A stretch of DNA of 57,669 bases from Calothrix sp. MO_167.B12 (GCA_030066045.1 JASJCJ010000026.1:1-57669); one strand, 5' to 3'. Shown: positions 30,668-41,344, counted from the first letter of the stretch. Notes: generated from the letters alone by a model not told the origin. Translations and numbers: made by a program.

Positions 30668-31709
30668 AGGAATTATTTTACAACCAGACGTTACGCCTCA
30701 GTAGTAGGGCATGGTATTCTGCAAACGCATTCCCCAATCAGATTACACCATTTTTGATGGTAAAAGGCAGTCTTAGCCTCTCAGCTTGGAAGAGGGTGTG
30801 GGGTGTAGGGTGTAGGGTTTAGGGGAAAGAAACCTAGCTTGAAAATGGTTGTTAGTTGTTAGTTGTTAGTTGTTAGTTGATGGTTGACAGCTGAGGTTTG
30901 GGAGCTGCACTTGAGATATATTTTCATGGTTGGTTGTGGGGTGTTCCCGTGGGGGATTAGCTTGAAAATAGGGAGTGATGGAGTGAAGGAGTGTAGACAC
31001 GAAGTGGCTTCTCGTAGAGTAGGAGTAGGGGCGCATTGCGTGTGCCTTTGAGGAGTTAGTAACTTTTGCCTGAATATATTATGATTTACATGAAAAATTT
31101 TTCATCAATATAGTGTATTTAAAATATTTTTGGAATCAAATAACTATCAATTGCTAATATTGAAACCATTGTTGAAATAACTTGACTAATGTATTATTCT
31201 TTATGCTTTTAGTATATATATTTTTTATTTAAAGTATGTATTTTCATCTATGGATGAGTTGGCTAAATCCATAAATAGTAAAAGAAAAAGATGGTTCACT
31301 CCGCTATGATGTATTCTTCTGGAGAGCAGCAAGTTGCAGCATACTAACAAAATATTGTTGTCAAATATCATCTAATCATCATGTAAATTAGGCTTTATAA
31401 GCTATCAACCATTACTTTTATTAATGGATATAATATAGTTAAACTAATGAATACATATAATTATATTCTATCCCTGTTAAGTCGTAAAAGACTTGAAAGT
31501 TCAATAAAATCCTAATAAATGGTGCCATAGATAATATTCACAAATAATCTATGTAGAAATGAAATACTAATTAGATAAATGAGCGTTGGAATATTTATAA
31601 TTAATCAAATTAGTTGGTAATAATTGACATAATTAAATTAAAATAAATATTAATTAAACTTTTGCGATGGCTAAGGTGTGTAGGCCGATAACAAACCTGG
31701 CATTGAATC
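30668..31709. other. Long intergenic: dispersed repeat then AT-rich DNA
   Basis: 30830-31070 is an inverted relative of 20925-21145 (GTTAGTTG tandem run, GAAAATGG..., GGCGCATTGCGTGTGCC). From about 31080 to 31709 the DNA is very AT-rich with no ORF, presumably the promoter region of the glycosyltransferase gene. Confidence 0.6.
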
Positions 31710-31736
31710 ATGCTGCGTGAAAATAAAAAAGAGATT

Positions 31737-33002
31737 ATGAACTTTGAAAATAAACGACATATTGCCTTGATTTCAGTGCATGGAGATCCGGCAATTGAAA
31801 TAGGTAAGGAAGAAGCGGGCGGACAAAATGTGTATGTGCGCCATGTGGGTGAATCACTAGCTCAATTAGGATGGCAAGTGGATATGTTTACCCGCAGGGT
31901 AAATTTAGAGCAAGACAAAATTGTCAACCATCATCCCAATTGTCGAACAATACGCCTAGAAGCTGGTTCAACAGAATTTGTGCCACGAGATCATATTTTT
32001 GGGCATCTACCAGAATTTGTGGACAATTTTCTCGAATTCCAACAAGAAAATGGAATTACCTATCCGTTGGTTCATACAAATTACTGGCTTTCTGGCTGGG
32101 TAGGAAGGCAGTTGCAGGAAATGCAAGGAAGTAAGCAGATTCATACTTATCATTCCTTGGGAGTGGTGAAGTACAACACCACTCAGAAAAGACCTGCGAT
32201 CGCCAATACACGGTTGGCAATAGAAAAGCAAGTATTGGAGAGGGCAGAAACGGTTGTGGCGACTAGTCCTCAGGAAAAAGAGCATATGCGATCGCTTGTT
32301 TCTGGTAAAGGTAATATTGATGTCATCCCCTGCGGCACAAATATTCAATTGTTTGGTGGTGTGGATAAACAATCAGCGAGGGCACAATTGGGCATCGATC
32401 CTCAAACCAAAGTAGTTTTATATGTAGGGCGTTTTGACCCCCGTAAAGGTATAGAAACCTTAGTTCGTGCCGTGGGTAAATCTGGTTTGCGTCAATCCCA
32501 AAATATTCAACTAATTATTGGCGGTGGTAGTCGTCCTGGTCACAGTGATGGAAACGAACGCGATCGTATTGAGCAAATAGTTACTGAATTGGGCATGGGT
32601 GAAATGACACAATTTGCCGGTCGTCTGAGTCAGAAAGTTTTACCCATTTACTACACAGCTGCCGATGTTTGCGTTGTTCCCAGCCATTACGAACCCTTCG
32701 GACTAGTGGCAATTGAAGCTATGGCAAGTGGAACTCCAGTGGTAGCTAGTGATGTGGGTGGGCTTCAGTTTACCGTTGTCAATGAAGAGACTGGTTTATT
32801 AGCACCGCCCCAGGATGCAGACGCTTTTGCTGTGGCGATTGACAGGATTTTGAACAATCCCCAATGGCGCGATCGCTTGGGTGTTGCAGCAAGGAAGCGG
32901 GTTGAAAGTAAGTTTAGCTGGGATGGTGTAGCAGCTCAGTTATCGGAACTATATATGCAAATTTTGCAACCAGTTGGCAAAGAGCCGGTTTTATTGGTTT
33001 GA
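31737..33002 (+). CDS. GT4-family glycosyltransferase
   Basis: 421 aa from ATG at 31737, which has GAGATT just upstream; an in-frame ATG at 31710 is possible. GT-B fold: N-terminal ALISVHGDPA with the EEAGGQNVYVRH loop seen in sucrose-phosphate synthase/MshA-like enzymes, VLYVGRFDPRKG, IIGGGSRPG, and EPFGLVAIEA (E319/E327, the EX7E retaining motif). The acceptor is unknown; sucrose-phosphate, exopolysaccharide or glycolipid synthesis are all possible. It stands alone. Confidence 0.88.
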   Translation: MNFENKRHIALISVHGDPAIEIGKEEAGGQNVYVRHVGESLAQLGWQVDMFTRRVNLEQDKIVNHHPNCRTIRLEAGSTEFVPRDHIFGHLPEFVDNFLEFQQENGITYPLVHTNYWLSGWVGRQLQEMQGSKQIHTYHSLGVVKYNTTQKRPAIANTRLAIEKQVLERAETVVATSPQEKEHMRSLVSGKGNIDVIPCGTNIQLFGGVDKQSARAQLGIDPQTKVVLYVGRFDPRKGIETLVRAVGKSGLRQSQNIQLIIGGGSRPGHSDGNERDRIEQIVTELGMGEMTQFAGRLSQKVLPIYYTAADVCVVPSHYEPFGLVAIEAMASGTPVVASDVGGLQFTVVNEETGLLAPPQDADAFAVAIDRILNNPQWRDRLGVAARKRVESKFSWDGVAAQLSELYMQILQPVGKEPVLLV

Positions 33003-33287
33003 GTCTCAAATAGGTAGGAAAACTTAGGCGTAGCTGTTAGGCATATTCATGTTGTGCCTTTGTTGTAGATATTGCAGCGTAAGTTTCAATTATGCTACGC
33101 CAGGAATTAGTCTTACAGCAAATATTAATCTTAGCGATCGCTTGAGTATCATTATTTGCTGTTCTTTTACATCGGATTAGCTGTAATATCAATCAGGTTT
33201 GCGACTTTTCAGGTTTATTGATGTGCATCTGCTATTTCAATCAAGCTATACTTACCATCGAAGCAGCTACAAAAACAACGAATTGAT

Positions 33288-35012
33288 TTGCAGACAGTTG
33301 ATTTTACCACCCTCACAGCAGTTTGTAGCGACATCCGCGCTCACTGGCTACCATCACGTCTAGAAAAAGTTTACCAACGCGATCGCTACACCATTGCCAT
33401 AGCCTTAAGAACTTTAACAGTCAGGGGTTGGTTAGATATTTGTTGGCATCCCCAAGCCGCAAGAATGTGCATTGGCGATCCTCCACCACGGGTAGCAGAT
33501 ACCTTTACTTTCAGCCAACAATTGATACATATGTTGGGAGGTTTGGCATTAGTTGCCATAGAAGCGATCGCTCCTTGGGAACGTGTCGTAGATTTACAGT
33601 TTGCCCGTCGTCCGGGAGAGAATATACTTTATCATCTCTACGTGGAAATAATGGGCAAATATAGTAATGTGGTACTTACAGATACAGAAAATACAATTAT
33701 TACCGTCGCCCACCAAGTAAACGAGAAGAAATCTAGTGTCCGTCCCCTACTAACTGGGCAAGTTTACGAAAAACCACCCAAGTTGACTAATACTATTCCT
33801 ACCTTGGAGGAATCTCAACAACGTTGGCAAGAGCGGGTGAGCTTGGTTCCCGGAGCTATCAAGAAACGGTTATTGCAGAACTATCGTGGACTGTCTCCGT
33901 CTTTGATCGAATCTATGCTGCACTGCGCTGATATCAATACCAATGCCGCCACAGATACTTTGACACCGGATGCATGGCAAGAATTATTTACATATTGGCA
34001 AGCATGGTTGCAAGCATTAGGGGAGGAAAAATTTCAACCCGTACCCACCGCTAAGGGATACAATGTCCTGGGTTGGCAAGCTGAGGGAACAGTTGGAAAT
34101 ATCCAGGAATTACTGAATCACTACTATATTAATCAACTCAATCAACAACAATTTTCTCAATTACGCCATCAGTTGAGCCAGAAGCTGAGTAATATTTTGG
34201 CAAAGTTGGGGATTAAAAAACAAACCTTTGTGGATAGATTGCAGCAATCCCAACAAGCAGATGAGTATCGACAGCAAGCCGATTTATTAATGGCATACCT
34301 GCAATCATGGCAACCGGGAATGGCAGAAATTACCCTACCAGACTTTGAAACTGGAGAACCCGTCAAAATTGCTTTGCAGGCAGATAAAAACGCAGTGCAA
34401 AACGCCCAATTCCTCTACAAACAGCACCAAAAGCTCAAACGTGCCCGTGATGTGGTTAAACCCCTCTTGACAGATGTGGAGGGAGAGATGAATTATTTAC
34501 AACAGGTAGAAGCTGCGATCGCTCAAATAGATAATTACAAATCCTCAGCAGATTTACAAACCTTAGAAGAAATCCATGAAGAGTTAATTCAACAAAAATA
34601 TTTAGAGGACCCAGAGTATCGTAGACGCAGTTCCAAAGATGCCATTAGCAATTTTCACCGTTACCAAACTCCCAGTGGATTTGAAGTATTAATTGGTCGC
34701 AACAACATTCAGAATGATTATTTAAGCTTTCGGATAGCCGGGGATTATGACTTGTGGTTCCATGCCCAAGAAATTCCCGGAAGTCACGTATTGCTGCGTT
34801 TAGAACCCGGTGCGGTTGCAGATTCCACCGATTTGCAATTTACAGCCAACCTCGCTGCATATTACAGTCGTGCCCGTCAAAGCGAGCAAGTACCTGTAGT
34901 TTACACCCAACCAAAACACGTCTACAAACCCAAGGGAGCCAAACCAGGAATTGCCATTTACAAACAAGAGCGTATTATCTGGGGACAACCTCAACTAACT
35001 AAGCTGCTCTAA
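33288..35012 (+). CDS. NFACT family protein (RqcH/Rqc2 homolog)
   Basis: 574 aa from TTG at 33288 (MQTVDFTTLTAVCSDIRAHW); no upstream ATG is in frame. NFACT-N at about 1-190, two coiled-coil-prone helices at about 280-450 (QQFSQLRHQLSQKLSNIL; AEYRQQADLL), then NFACT-R at about 465-560 with DLWFHAQEIPGSHVLLR. Formerly annotated as fibronectin-binding protein. RqcH binds stalled 50S-peptidyl-tRNA complexes and adds alanine tails for degradation. Confidence 0.9.
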   Translation: MQTVDFTTLTAVCSDIRAHWLPSRLEKVYQRDRYTIAIALRTLTVRGWLDICWHPQAARMCIGDPPPRVADTFTFSQQLIHMLGGLALVAIEAIAPWERVVDLQFARRPGENILYHLYVEIMGKYSNVVLTDTENTIITVAHQVNEKKSSVRPLLTGQVYEKPPKLTNTIPTLEESQQRWQERVSLVPGAIKKRLLQNYRGLSPSLIESMLHCADINTNAATDTLTPDAWQELFTYWQAWLQALGEEKFQPVPTAKGYNVLGWQAEGTVGNIQELLNHYYINQLNQQQFSQLRHQLSQKLSNILAKLGIKKQTFVDRLQQSQQADEYRQQADLLMAYLQSWQPGMAEITLPDFETGEPVKIALQADKNAVQNAQFLYKQHQKLKRARDVVKPLLTDVEGEMNYLQQVEAAIAQIDNYKSSADLQTLEEIHEELIQQKYLEDPEYRRRSSKDAISNFHRYQTPSGFEVLIGRNNIQNDYLSFRIAGDYDLWFHAQEIPGSHVLLRLEPGAVADSTDLQFTANLAAYYSRARQSEQVPVVYTQPKHVYKPKGAKPGIAIYKQERIIWGQPQLTKLL

Positions 35013-35216
35013 AAAAAAATTATATTTTTTTAAGCTAATTTTCATGATTTGCGGGTAAATACTGTGGTTCAGTGAAGCTAGATTTAACTTGCTTTTGTTC
35101 TATCTTCATCATTACCATATAACCCAAACATCTTAATTGATAGTCCTTTGGGGATGACAACTGCTAATTATTCATGGCATCATGCCTTAATTCAGCAGGT
35201 AATCTATGTTGCCAAT

Positions 35217-35384
35217 ACAGATTTTTTGGAGATTTTTACCAAAAAATCTGTGTTGACTGTTACAATAATGTTAAGAAACGTTACCTGCTGCGTTTTGGGA
35301 ACGCAAACAAGGGTTTTAACGATTGAGAAGACAACGCAAAGAAAAATTTTATGACTAACCAGCTGTGGTAGGCTGGTTTTTTTC
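35217..35384 (+). ncRNA. Candidate structured RNA ending in an intrinsic terminator
   Basis: Three hairpins in series: a perfect 13-bp stem ACAGATTTTTTGG/CCAAAAAATCTGT (35217-35251, 9-nt loop), GCGTT/AACGC near 35290-35304, and AACCAGC/GCTGGTT at 35357-35378 followed by TTTTT. TTGACTGTTACAATAATG at 35253 onward is promoter-like. The overlapping 68-codon frame (35148-35354) has no domain. The nearest upstream gene stops 345 nt before the terminator. Confidence 0.4.
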
Positions 35385-36486
35385 TTCTTTATTCCCCTAT
35401 TAATCTCGCACCCGAGTGCCAGAGTGCGCGAGCAGCAACAAAAATCTTTCCCTTAAACCTTTTATGTCACTCTGGAAAAATAAAAATAAATGTAGGTTGG
35501 GTGGAGCGTAGCGTAACCCAACAATACCGAGGTTTTTGGTTGTTGGGTTACTCTACTCTTCGAGAAAGCTTCGCTTACGAGAAGCCTAAATTCATAAAAG
35601 TCCGTAAAAATAAGGGTTTTGGATTTTTATAAGTGCGAGTGATAAAAGAGGATTAATCGGCTTTCATCTTACCGCCTTACTAGGTGTAGACGGGAGGTTT
35701 ACCGCCAAGAGAGTTAAACCTGAAAAGTAAGATTTTTGTCTACTTTTCATGGAACAGCAAGCATATCAAAACCTGCTCGCCCGGTTTCCTATTGTATTGA
35801 TTAATTGGTATTCTAGTTATTTTTTATTATTCTCTAACATTGGCAATTGACAATAATTGTAATCTAGAAAAAAATAATTTATATCTGATAGGCATACTCA
35901 CAATGACTGGAAAATAAACTGGATACAAGTCACCAGATTTATCCCTGGAGAAAAACAAACAGTTATGTCATTGTTTCAAACCTCCGGACTTTTCAGTTAT
36001 CAGTTATCAGTTAGCCTCCTCCGGAGGAGCTACGCTAACAGTTAGCCTCCTGGGTCGGAGCTGCACTAACAGTTACCCCATCGATAAATCGAAGGGCTAA
36101 TGAAACAATAGATTTATTTTTGACTTTCCACGGATAAATACACACGGCTTGTATCCAGTCTATCTTTTGGTCAATCCAAAATCCAAAATATAAAATATAA
36201 AATGGAACGATTCAGCTATCATCTATAACTAAATAACTAGATTAAATGGTTAATTTGATCATATTTAGCATACTGAATTAAGGCATTATATGATTATTTT
36301 TTCTCTATCTCTTCTATGGTGAGCAGACAACCTGTAAAATAAAAAAATCGCTCCATCACGTTGACACCAGAAGTGTAAAGGATAATTAAAAACTTCCTGA
36401 TTTGATAGATCCAGGAATATCCATTTACTTCTCATTAGTGACGCTTTGTATTTTGTCCATTCTAGCTTTTAGATTTACAAAAATTT
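35385..36486. other. Intergenic upstream of hemB with MITE
   Basis: 1.1 kb without a gene. A MITE-like inverted-repeat element occupies 35912-36168 (listed separately). A GGTTGGGTGGAGCGTAGCGT-type repeat lies near 35492. The hemB promoter is expected at 36300-36480. Confidence 0.5.
35912..36168. mobile_element. MITE-like element with inverted ends, upstream of hemB
   Basis: About 257 bp. Left end AACTGGATACAAGTC...ATTTATCCCTGGA and right end, inverted, GACTGGATACAAGCC...ATTTATCCGTGGA. The middle contains CAGTTATCAGTTATCAGTTA runs. No transposase. A diverged end of the same family, in inverted orientation, is at 38051-38155. Confidence 0.6.
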
Positions 36487-37467
36487 ATGTTTCCTATTCA
36501 TCGTCCCCGTCGTCTCCGTACCCATACCCAACTGCGTCGAATGGTACGGGAAACTGTGTTAAATACAAGTGATTTAATCTACCCATTATTTGCAGTTCCG
36601 GGAGAAGGAATTGCCAATGAAGTCAAATCGATGCCTGGAGTTTTTCAACTGTCAATAAATAAGATTGTTGAAGAAGCCAAAGAAGTTTATGACTTGGGAA
36701 TTCCCGCCATTATTTTATTTGGGGTTCCTGAGGATAAGGATATTGAAGCCACAGGTGCTTGGCATGATTGCGGTATTGTGCAAAAAGCTGCCACCGCAGT
36801 TAAAGAAGCAGTACCTGAATTAATTGTGATTGCCGATACTTGTTTGTGCGAATATACCAGTCACGGTCACTGCGGTTATTTGCAAGTAGGTGACTTAACA
36901 GGACAGGTGTTAAATGACCCTACCTTGGAATTATTGAAGAAAACAGCAGTTTCACAAGCTCAAGCTGGGGTGGATATTATTGCTCCTTCCGGGATGATGG
37001 ATGGATTTGTGCAAGCAATCCGTGCTGGTTTGGATGAAGCGGGATTCCAAGATATACCCATTCTTTCCTACGCAGCCAAGTATGCTTCCGCTTACTACGG
37101 ACCATTTAGAGATGCGGCTGACTCTGCCCCTCAATTTGGCGATCGCAGAACCTATCAAATGGACCCTGGTAATGCCCGGGAAGCGATTAAAGAAATTGAG
37201 TTGGATGTAGCAGAAGGGGCGGATATGCTGATGGTGAAGCCAGCTTTATCCTACATGGATATTATCTGGCGAGTTAAAGAGGTTTCTAACTTACCCGTTG
37301 CTGCCTATAATGTTTCGGGTGAGTATTCTATGATTAAAGCTGCTGCTTTAAATGGATGGATTGACGAAGAACGAGTTGTGATGGAAACCTTAACCAGTTT
37401 CAAACGTGCTGGTGCAGACTTAATTTTGACTTACCATGCTAAAGATGCAGCCCGGTGGTTAGTTTAA
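36487..37467 (+). CDS. hemB: Delta-aminolevulinic acid dehydratase (porphobilinogen synthase)
   Basis: 326 aa, full length. Zinc-type metal cysteines Cys119, Cys121 and Cys129 ([14 protein letters not shown]), Schiff-base lysines Lys198 ([13 protein letters not shown]) and Lys251 (MVKPALSY). Condenses two 5-aminolevulinate to porphobilinogen, the common step to haem, chlorophyll and bilins. Between MITE copies; no operon partner. Confidence 0.97.
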   Translation: MFPIHRPRRLRTHTQLRRMVRETVLNTSDLIYPLFAVPGEGIANEVKSMPGVFQLSINKIVEEAKEVYDLGIPAIILFGVPEDKDIEATGAWHDCGIVQKAATAVKEAVPELIVIADTCLCEYTSHGHCGYLQVGDLTGQVLNDPTLELLKKTAVSQAQAGVDIIAPSGMMDGFVQAIRAGLDEAGFQDIPILSYAAKYASAYYGPFRDAADSAPQFGDRRTYQMDPGNAREAIKEIELDVAEGADMLMVKPALSYMDIIWRVKEVSNLPVAAYNVSGEYSMIKAAALNGWIDEERVVMETLTSFKRAGADLILTYHAKDAARWLV

Positions 37468-37853
37468 GTCCCGTTGGGACTTGGGAGTTAGGAGTAGGGG
37501 CGCAAGGCTTGCGCCCTAGAGTTAGGAGTTGGTTGTTAGGAGTGGTGAATAACTATTTTCATGCACTCTTAAGAGTATAATCACTCACAGTAGTTTTGAC
37601 TTTTGACGCTCCGCTCAGCGGTTGACCAAATAATTGGTAATTGGTAATTGGTGATTGGTAATTGGTAATTATGTGGGTTTCAATCCCCCGCTAAATTTCC
37701 AATTTAGCGGTCTTCAATCAGTGGTGGGTTCAAGCCCCCACTGATTGTAACTGCGAATTGCGAATTGCGAATTGCGAATTGGTTTGACTTCCGCGCAGCG
37801 GTGTTAGTGGACATTCCTGAGTTTCATGGGTATAACAAAAACGATCATCAGGG
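37468..37853. repeat. Intergenic tandem and palindromic repeats
   Basis: TTGGTAATTGGTAATTGGTG run at about 37634-37670, then hairpins CCGCTAAATT/AATTTAGCGG (37688-37710) and AATCAGTGG/CCACTGATT (37717-37747), then GCGAATTGCGAATTGCGAAT at 37755-37780. No coding region. Confidence 0.75.
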
Positions 37854-37865
37854 ATGCTACTAATA

Positions 37866-38042
37866 ATGAAGAACAAAAGTATACGTAATTTGTTGATTAC
37901 TGCCATACGGCTTGCATTCGGTTTAACATATATTTTTTTGCTATCACCGAGTACTACCGTATTTTCTGAAAGTGGGAATAATCAAAACCCAAACAATTCC
38001 CGAAGTGTCGTTTATAAATCAGGTATGGTAACAGTTAGGTAG
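37866..38042 (+). CDS. Possible small exported peptide
   Basis: 58 aa from ATG at 37866. N-terminal KNKSIRNLL plus a 20-residue hydrophobic stretch could be a signal or anchor, followed by a short Asn/Ser-rich tail. It is surrounded by repeats and has no recognised homology or clear Shine-Dalgarno, so it may be spurious. Confidence 0.25.
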   Translation: MKNKSIRNLLITAIRLAFGLTYIFLLSPSTTVFSESGNNQNPNNSRSVVYKSGMVTVR

Positions 38043-38050
38043 TTTCTGAT

Positions 38051-38155
38051 ATTGACCAAAAAATAGAGTGGATACAAACTCCCGGATTCATCCGTGGAGA
38101 GAAAAAATGTTTTCCTTATCTCATTAGCCCTTCGATTCATCGATGGACTAATAAT
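38051..38155. mobile_element. Diverged MITE end, inverted relative of 36062-36172
   Basis: GACCAAAAAATAGAGTGGAT ... ATTCATCCGTGGA ... TTAGCCCTTCGATTCATCGA matches the complement of 36062-36172 in order over about 100 bp. Only one end is seen. Confidence 0.55.
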
Positions 38156-38672
38156 TCTAAATTACTCCTGATGTGAATTAAAAACCTCTCTTATCCAATA
38201 AGGGTTTTGAGACTTACCCAACATCATGGTTTTGGAATTATCAACGTAATTACAATGGTTTCAGCACTTAATTCACATTAAACGTAAATTCTAAATTCTA
38301 TTTGTGGAAGAGGGAAAAAATATTACGTAGTGGGAGCCGGAAAGCTCCCTTTATTCATATCTTGCACCTGCACCCTAGAACACCGATTCAGTAATACTAG
38401 GTGATGATAGGTGATATCTTTTCCGCTTACATCGGAATGATAAAAAATATCAGCAAAAAAAGCTTTATTCTTTTTCGGGCTTCCTTCTACACTTCTCTGC
38501 GTTCAAAAAAATATAATTCCGATGCCAACGGATTTGATATGATGAGATGATGTGTTTTGGCTCATATTCACTCCTTCCCTCCGGGCGGGGAAACCCCGCC
38601 CCTACTCCTACCCTTCACTGAAGACACTCTGAGAGCGTCTACACTCCTTCCCTCCTTCAAGTCCTATACTTA
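38156..38672. other. Intergenic with repeats
   Basis: No gene. Includes CTCCCT/CACTCCTT heptamers and GGGCGGGGAAACCCCGCCCC (38583-38602), a hairpin found again near 51590, and TTATTACTTATT repeats right before the glycerate kinase stop. Confidence 0.5.
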
Positions 38673-39731
38673 TTACTTATTACTTATTTCGCTTGGTTGA
38701 TAAACTTTAGTCCAGACACGATCGCAGTTAATTTCCATGACTAAATCAACTGGTGTTGGTGGTTGTAATAATGGTTGAATAAATAATTCTGGATGGAGAG
38801 TACGCCAAAAATAGTTGACAAAATCGTCAATTTGAGCATCTGACATACCAGATTTACCTGCTGCAATCATTTGACGTTCGGCTTGTTTGCGCCAGGTTAA
38901 GGAAAGACGATAATCTTGGGGATACAGCACCATTAAACTATCTAATTGTTCCCATAGGGGTAGATAGTCATCAAGTTTGGCATTCATGTCACGGGCAAAG
39001 TTTTTATCCCCATTTGTAATAATTGGTGGGGGTGGACTATCAAATGCGGCTGGGTGGATTGGCTGTACTCCCACAAACCAACCTTCAAATAGGACAATAT
39101 CAATATTATGGACGATTTCGGGAGTGGTGCGATCGCCTGCACCTTGATGGAGAGATTTATCAAAGCGAGGGACTGCAATTTGGCTGTTTCCCTGGCGAAT
39201 TTGTTGTAAGATATCCACACCCAAATCTACATCATGGGTTCCTGGAGGACCTCGCCAAATTAAACGGGGATCTTGTTGTTGTAAAATTAGGCGATCGCTA
39301 TAGGTTTTGTACAAGTCATCTAAAGACAAGCTCAAACAGTGATCACCCAATTGATGCAAAATGATTTTCAGCACCCCGCACATTGTGGTTTTTCCCGTTC
39401 CCTGTCCCCCCAATATTCCCTGGATCAAAGGATGTCCTAAATGTTGGCGCGCGGATGCAATTTTGATTCCTAAAGGTAGCCAGTAGTCCCATAATACCCC
39501 TAACATTTCTTGGGGTAATATTTGTAGATTTGTTTGGCAGAATTGCCTAAAAGCAGGATAAATTGATTTCAGCAGATGAAAGCGGGTTTCTATGACTTCC
39601 TCTACATTTTCTGGAGTAATACTAAAGGCTTTTGCTCTGAATTTATCTGCTAAGGCTCTATCTATGGCTTGTTGTCGCCATGTTGGATTTAACTCTGTAG
39701 TGGTAAATATATCCTGTAGCCAAGCTGTCAT
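38673..39731 (-). CDS. D-glycerate 3-kinase (GLYK type)
   Basis: 352 aa. P-loop GGQGTGKT at 108-115 in GILGGQGTGKTTM, then SLDDLYKTYSDR and WRGPPGTHDVDL, and LFEGWFVG, the hallmarks of the plant/cyanobacterial GLYK family (also related to uridine kinase folds). Completes the photorespiratory glycolate cycle by making 3-phosphoglycerate. Full length. It lies 67 nt downstream of ycf20 on the same strand. Confidence 0.9.
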   Translation of the reverse strand: MTAWLQDIFTTTELNPTWRQQAIDRALADKFRAKAFSITPENVEEVIETRFHLLKSIYPAFRQFCQTNLQILPQEMLGVLWDYWLPLGIKIASARQHLGHPLIQGILGGQGTGKTTMCGVLKIILHQLGDHCLSLSLDDLYKTYSDRLILQQQDPRLIWRGPPGTHDVDLGVDILQQIRQGNSQIAVPRFDKSLHQGAGDRTTPEIVHNIDIVLFEGWFVGVQPIHPAAFDSPPPPIITNGDKNFARDMNAKLDDYLPLWEQLDSLMVLYPQDYRLSLTWRKQAERQMIAAGKSGMSDAQIDDFVNYFWRTLHPELFIQPLLQPPTPVDLVMEINCDRVWTKVYQPSEISNK

Positions 39732-39798
39732 TCAATTTTGGATTTTGGATTTTAGATTTTGGATTGACGAGAGAATCCTTGTATTAATTCCATCAGTA

Positions 39799-40131
39799 TC
39801 AAGAACCTAGTTTAAAGGCTTCGATATACAGGCTATATATTAGACCTACTTTGAAATAGTTGAGGGATTCTACCCAGAGGATACGTTGTTGTTCAGGAGT
39901 GCGGCTGTAAAGTATTTTACTACCGACCTCAGTCATAATTACGAGAATAGCTGCGATCCAAATATCAAGTTTTGCTTGCTGTCCGGCAGTAGTTACCACT
40001 GCTGTCCCCATGAAAAAACCAAACAAAAAACTCACAATTGATAGGGATATTCGTCGCCAAGGGTTTAGAAACCATTGTCCTATATTTCTGGCGATCGCAT
40101 CAAATAGGTTGTTAAGACGAGTATTTTGCAT
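39799..40131 (-). CDS. ycf20: Ycf20-like membrane protein (DUF565)
   Basis: 110 aa with two or three membrane helices. MQNTRLNNLFDAIARNIGQW, LNPWRRISLSIVSFLFGFFM and TTAGQQAKLDIW are conserved in Ycf20/DUF565 proteins. The plant homolog affects non-photochemical quenching; molecular role unknown. Precedes glycerate kinase. Confidence 0.88.
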   Translation of the reverse strand: MQNTRLNNLFDAIARNIGQWFLNPWRRISLSIVSFLFGFFMGTAVVTTAGQQAKLDIWIAAILVIMTEVGSKILYSRTPEQQRILWVESLNYFKVGLIYSLYIEAFKLGS

Positions 40132-40315
40132 TGATTTTAGAGGGTGACAGTTGACGGTTGATGGTTGACAGTTAATCAGAATGGTAGGTTGGGTTGAGCG
40201 ACAGGGAAACCCAACAAACCTTTGATAATGTTGGGTTGCCTTCCTTAAACGCCACTGACCAAGAATAGGGTATGGGGTGTGGGGTGTAAAAGTGAAATGT
40301 ATTGGCGTATTTGCA

Positions 40316-41344
40316 CTATTCTATGGTGCGTCGATTAAAGCCAGAGTAACCACCAGTGGTATACCAATATTCCCATATTCCTCCAGAGGCGGTAGACCAG
40401 TTATTGAGGTCAAAATGTCCGCTTCCTGAAGGGGTTCCTGATATTTTGTATACCTTCACCGCTTGTCCTCGACCATCCCAAATTAAGGGGCGATCGCGTT
40501 CCAGTTGTTCTGGTAATATTCCATTAGTTTGTAAGAAATATGCATCTTGTCCCTCAGTGGTTCCATTGCCAAATACCTGAGCAATTCCCTTCTCGTCAAT
40601 AGCAACAAATGCCCCTTCCTCTAAACCAATACCATATACTGGTAGCTGATCGCGATTATTATGTAAAACCCTAGCCATCAATCCGAAAATTCTGCCATAT
40701 CTTGTTTCCGGATGGCTATTATTCCTTCTATCTAAGTGAGTATCAGTAATCACATTCTTGAGGATGGGAACTTCAATAAAATCACTGTGATAAATATCCT
40801 TTGTATTGTGGTGAAAAGGGTCATCCAAAATTTCTGAACTCAGTACCCCTTCATGGGCAGGTGCATAATAATACTCTCCTAAAATTGCCATACCAGCACT
40901 AGTACCAGCAACAGGAACTCTTTTTTCCTTAATTAGGTAGTTAATAGCATCTTCTACATCAGATCCTTCCCAATAATCTTCATAAGCATTTTGGTCTCCA
41001 CCTGCGATAAATAAACCATCAGCATCACGGATATATTCAATCACTTCTGGATCATTAGCAGCCTCTCGGCTATCAATAGAAATTTCTGCGGATGAACCAA
41101 CAAAATTTCGATAATCATCACAAACCCAAGCTGCTTGGGAACCGATTCCACCAGAACGTAGAACTAAATAATCTCCCCCATCTATTCGCTCAAGAAACCA
41201 TCGGGTGGCTGAATCTTCCCCTGATGTAGCTCCTTCTGCACCACCAATCAACAATACTCCAGGAATTGGATGAGAAGAGTTACGGTTAAGGCTTCCACAC
41301 TCACGAATGTAGTCAAAATTATCCCTATCGTATGCTCGTGACAT
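40316..41344 (-). CDS. Cyanophycinase-like S51 peptidase
   Basis: 342 aa. Catalytic Ser149 in AGTSAGMAILGE, His203 in ITDTHLDRR, Glu242/243 in GIGLEEGAF; LLIGGAEGA and LFIAGGDQ match the family. Related to CphB, which releases beta-Asp-Arg from cyanophycin. No signal peptide. It lacks the extreme C-terminal layout I would expect for canonical CphB (about 275 aa) and is longer, so it may be a diverged S51 peptidase. Cyanophycin synthetase is not in the window. Confidence 0.82.
   Translation of the reverse strand: MSRAYDRDNFDYIRECGSLNRNSSHPIPGVLLIGGAEGATSGEDSATRWFLERIDGGDYLVLRSGGIGSQAAWVCDDYRNFVGSSAEISIDSREAANDPEVIEYIRDADGLFIAGGDQNAYEDYWEGSDVEDAINYLIKEKRVPVAGTSAGMAILGEYYYAPAHEGVLSSEILDDPFHHNTKDIYHSDFIEVPILKNVITDTHLDRRNNSHPETRYGRIFGLMARVLHNNRDQLPVYGIGLEEGAFVAIDEKGIAQVFGNGTTEGQDAYFLQTNGILPEQLERDRPLIWDGRGQAVKVYKISGTPSGSGHFDLNNWSTASGGIWEYWYTTGGYSGFNRRTIE

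Noticed and set aside
37634-37785. Possible CRISPR array near hemB
   Set aside because: Repeats are short tandem units without regular unique spacers, and there are no cas genes in the window.
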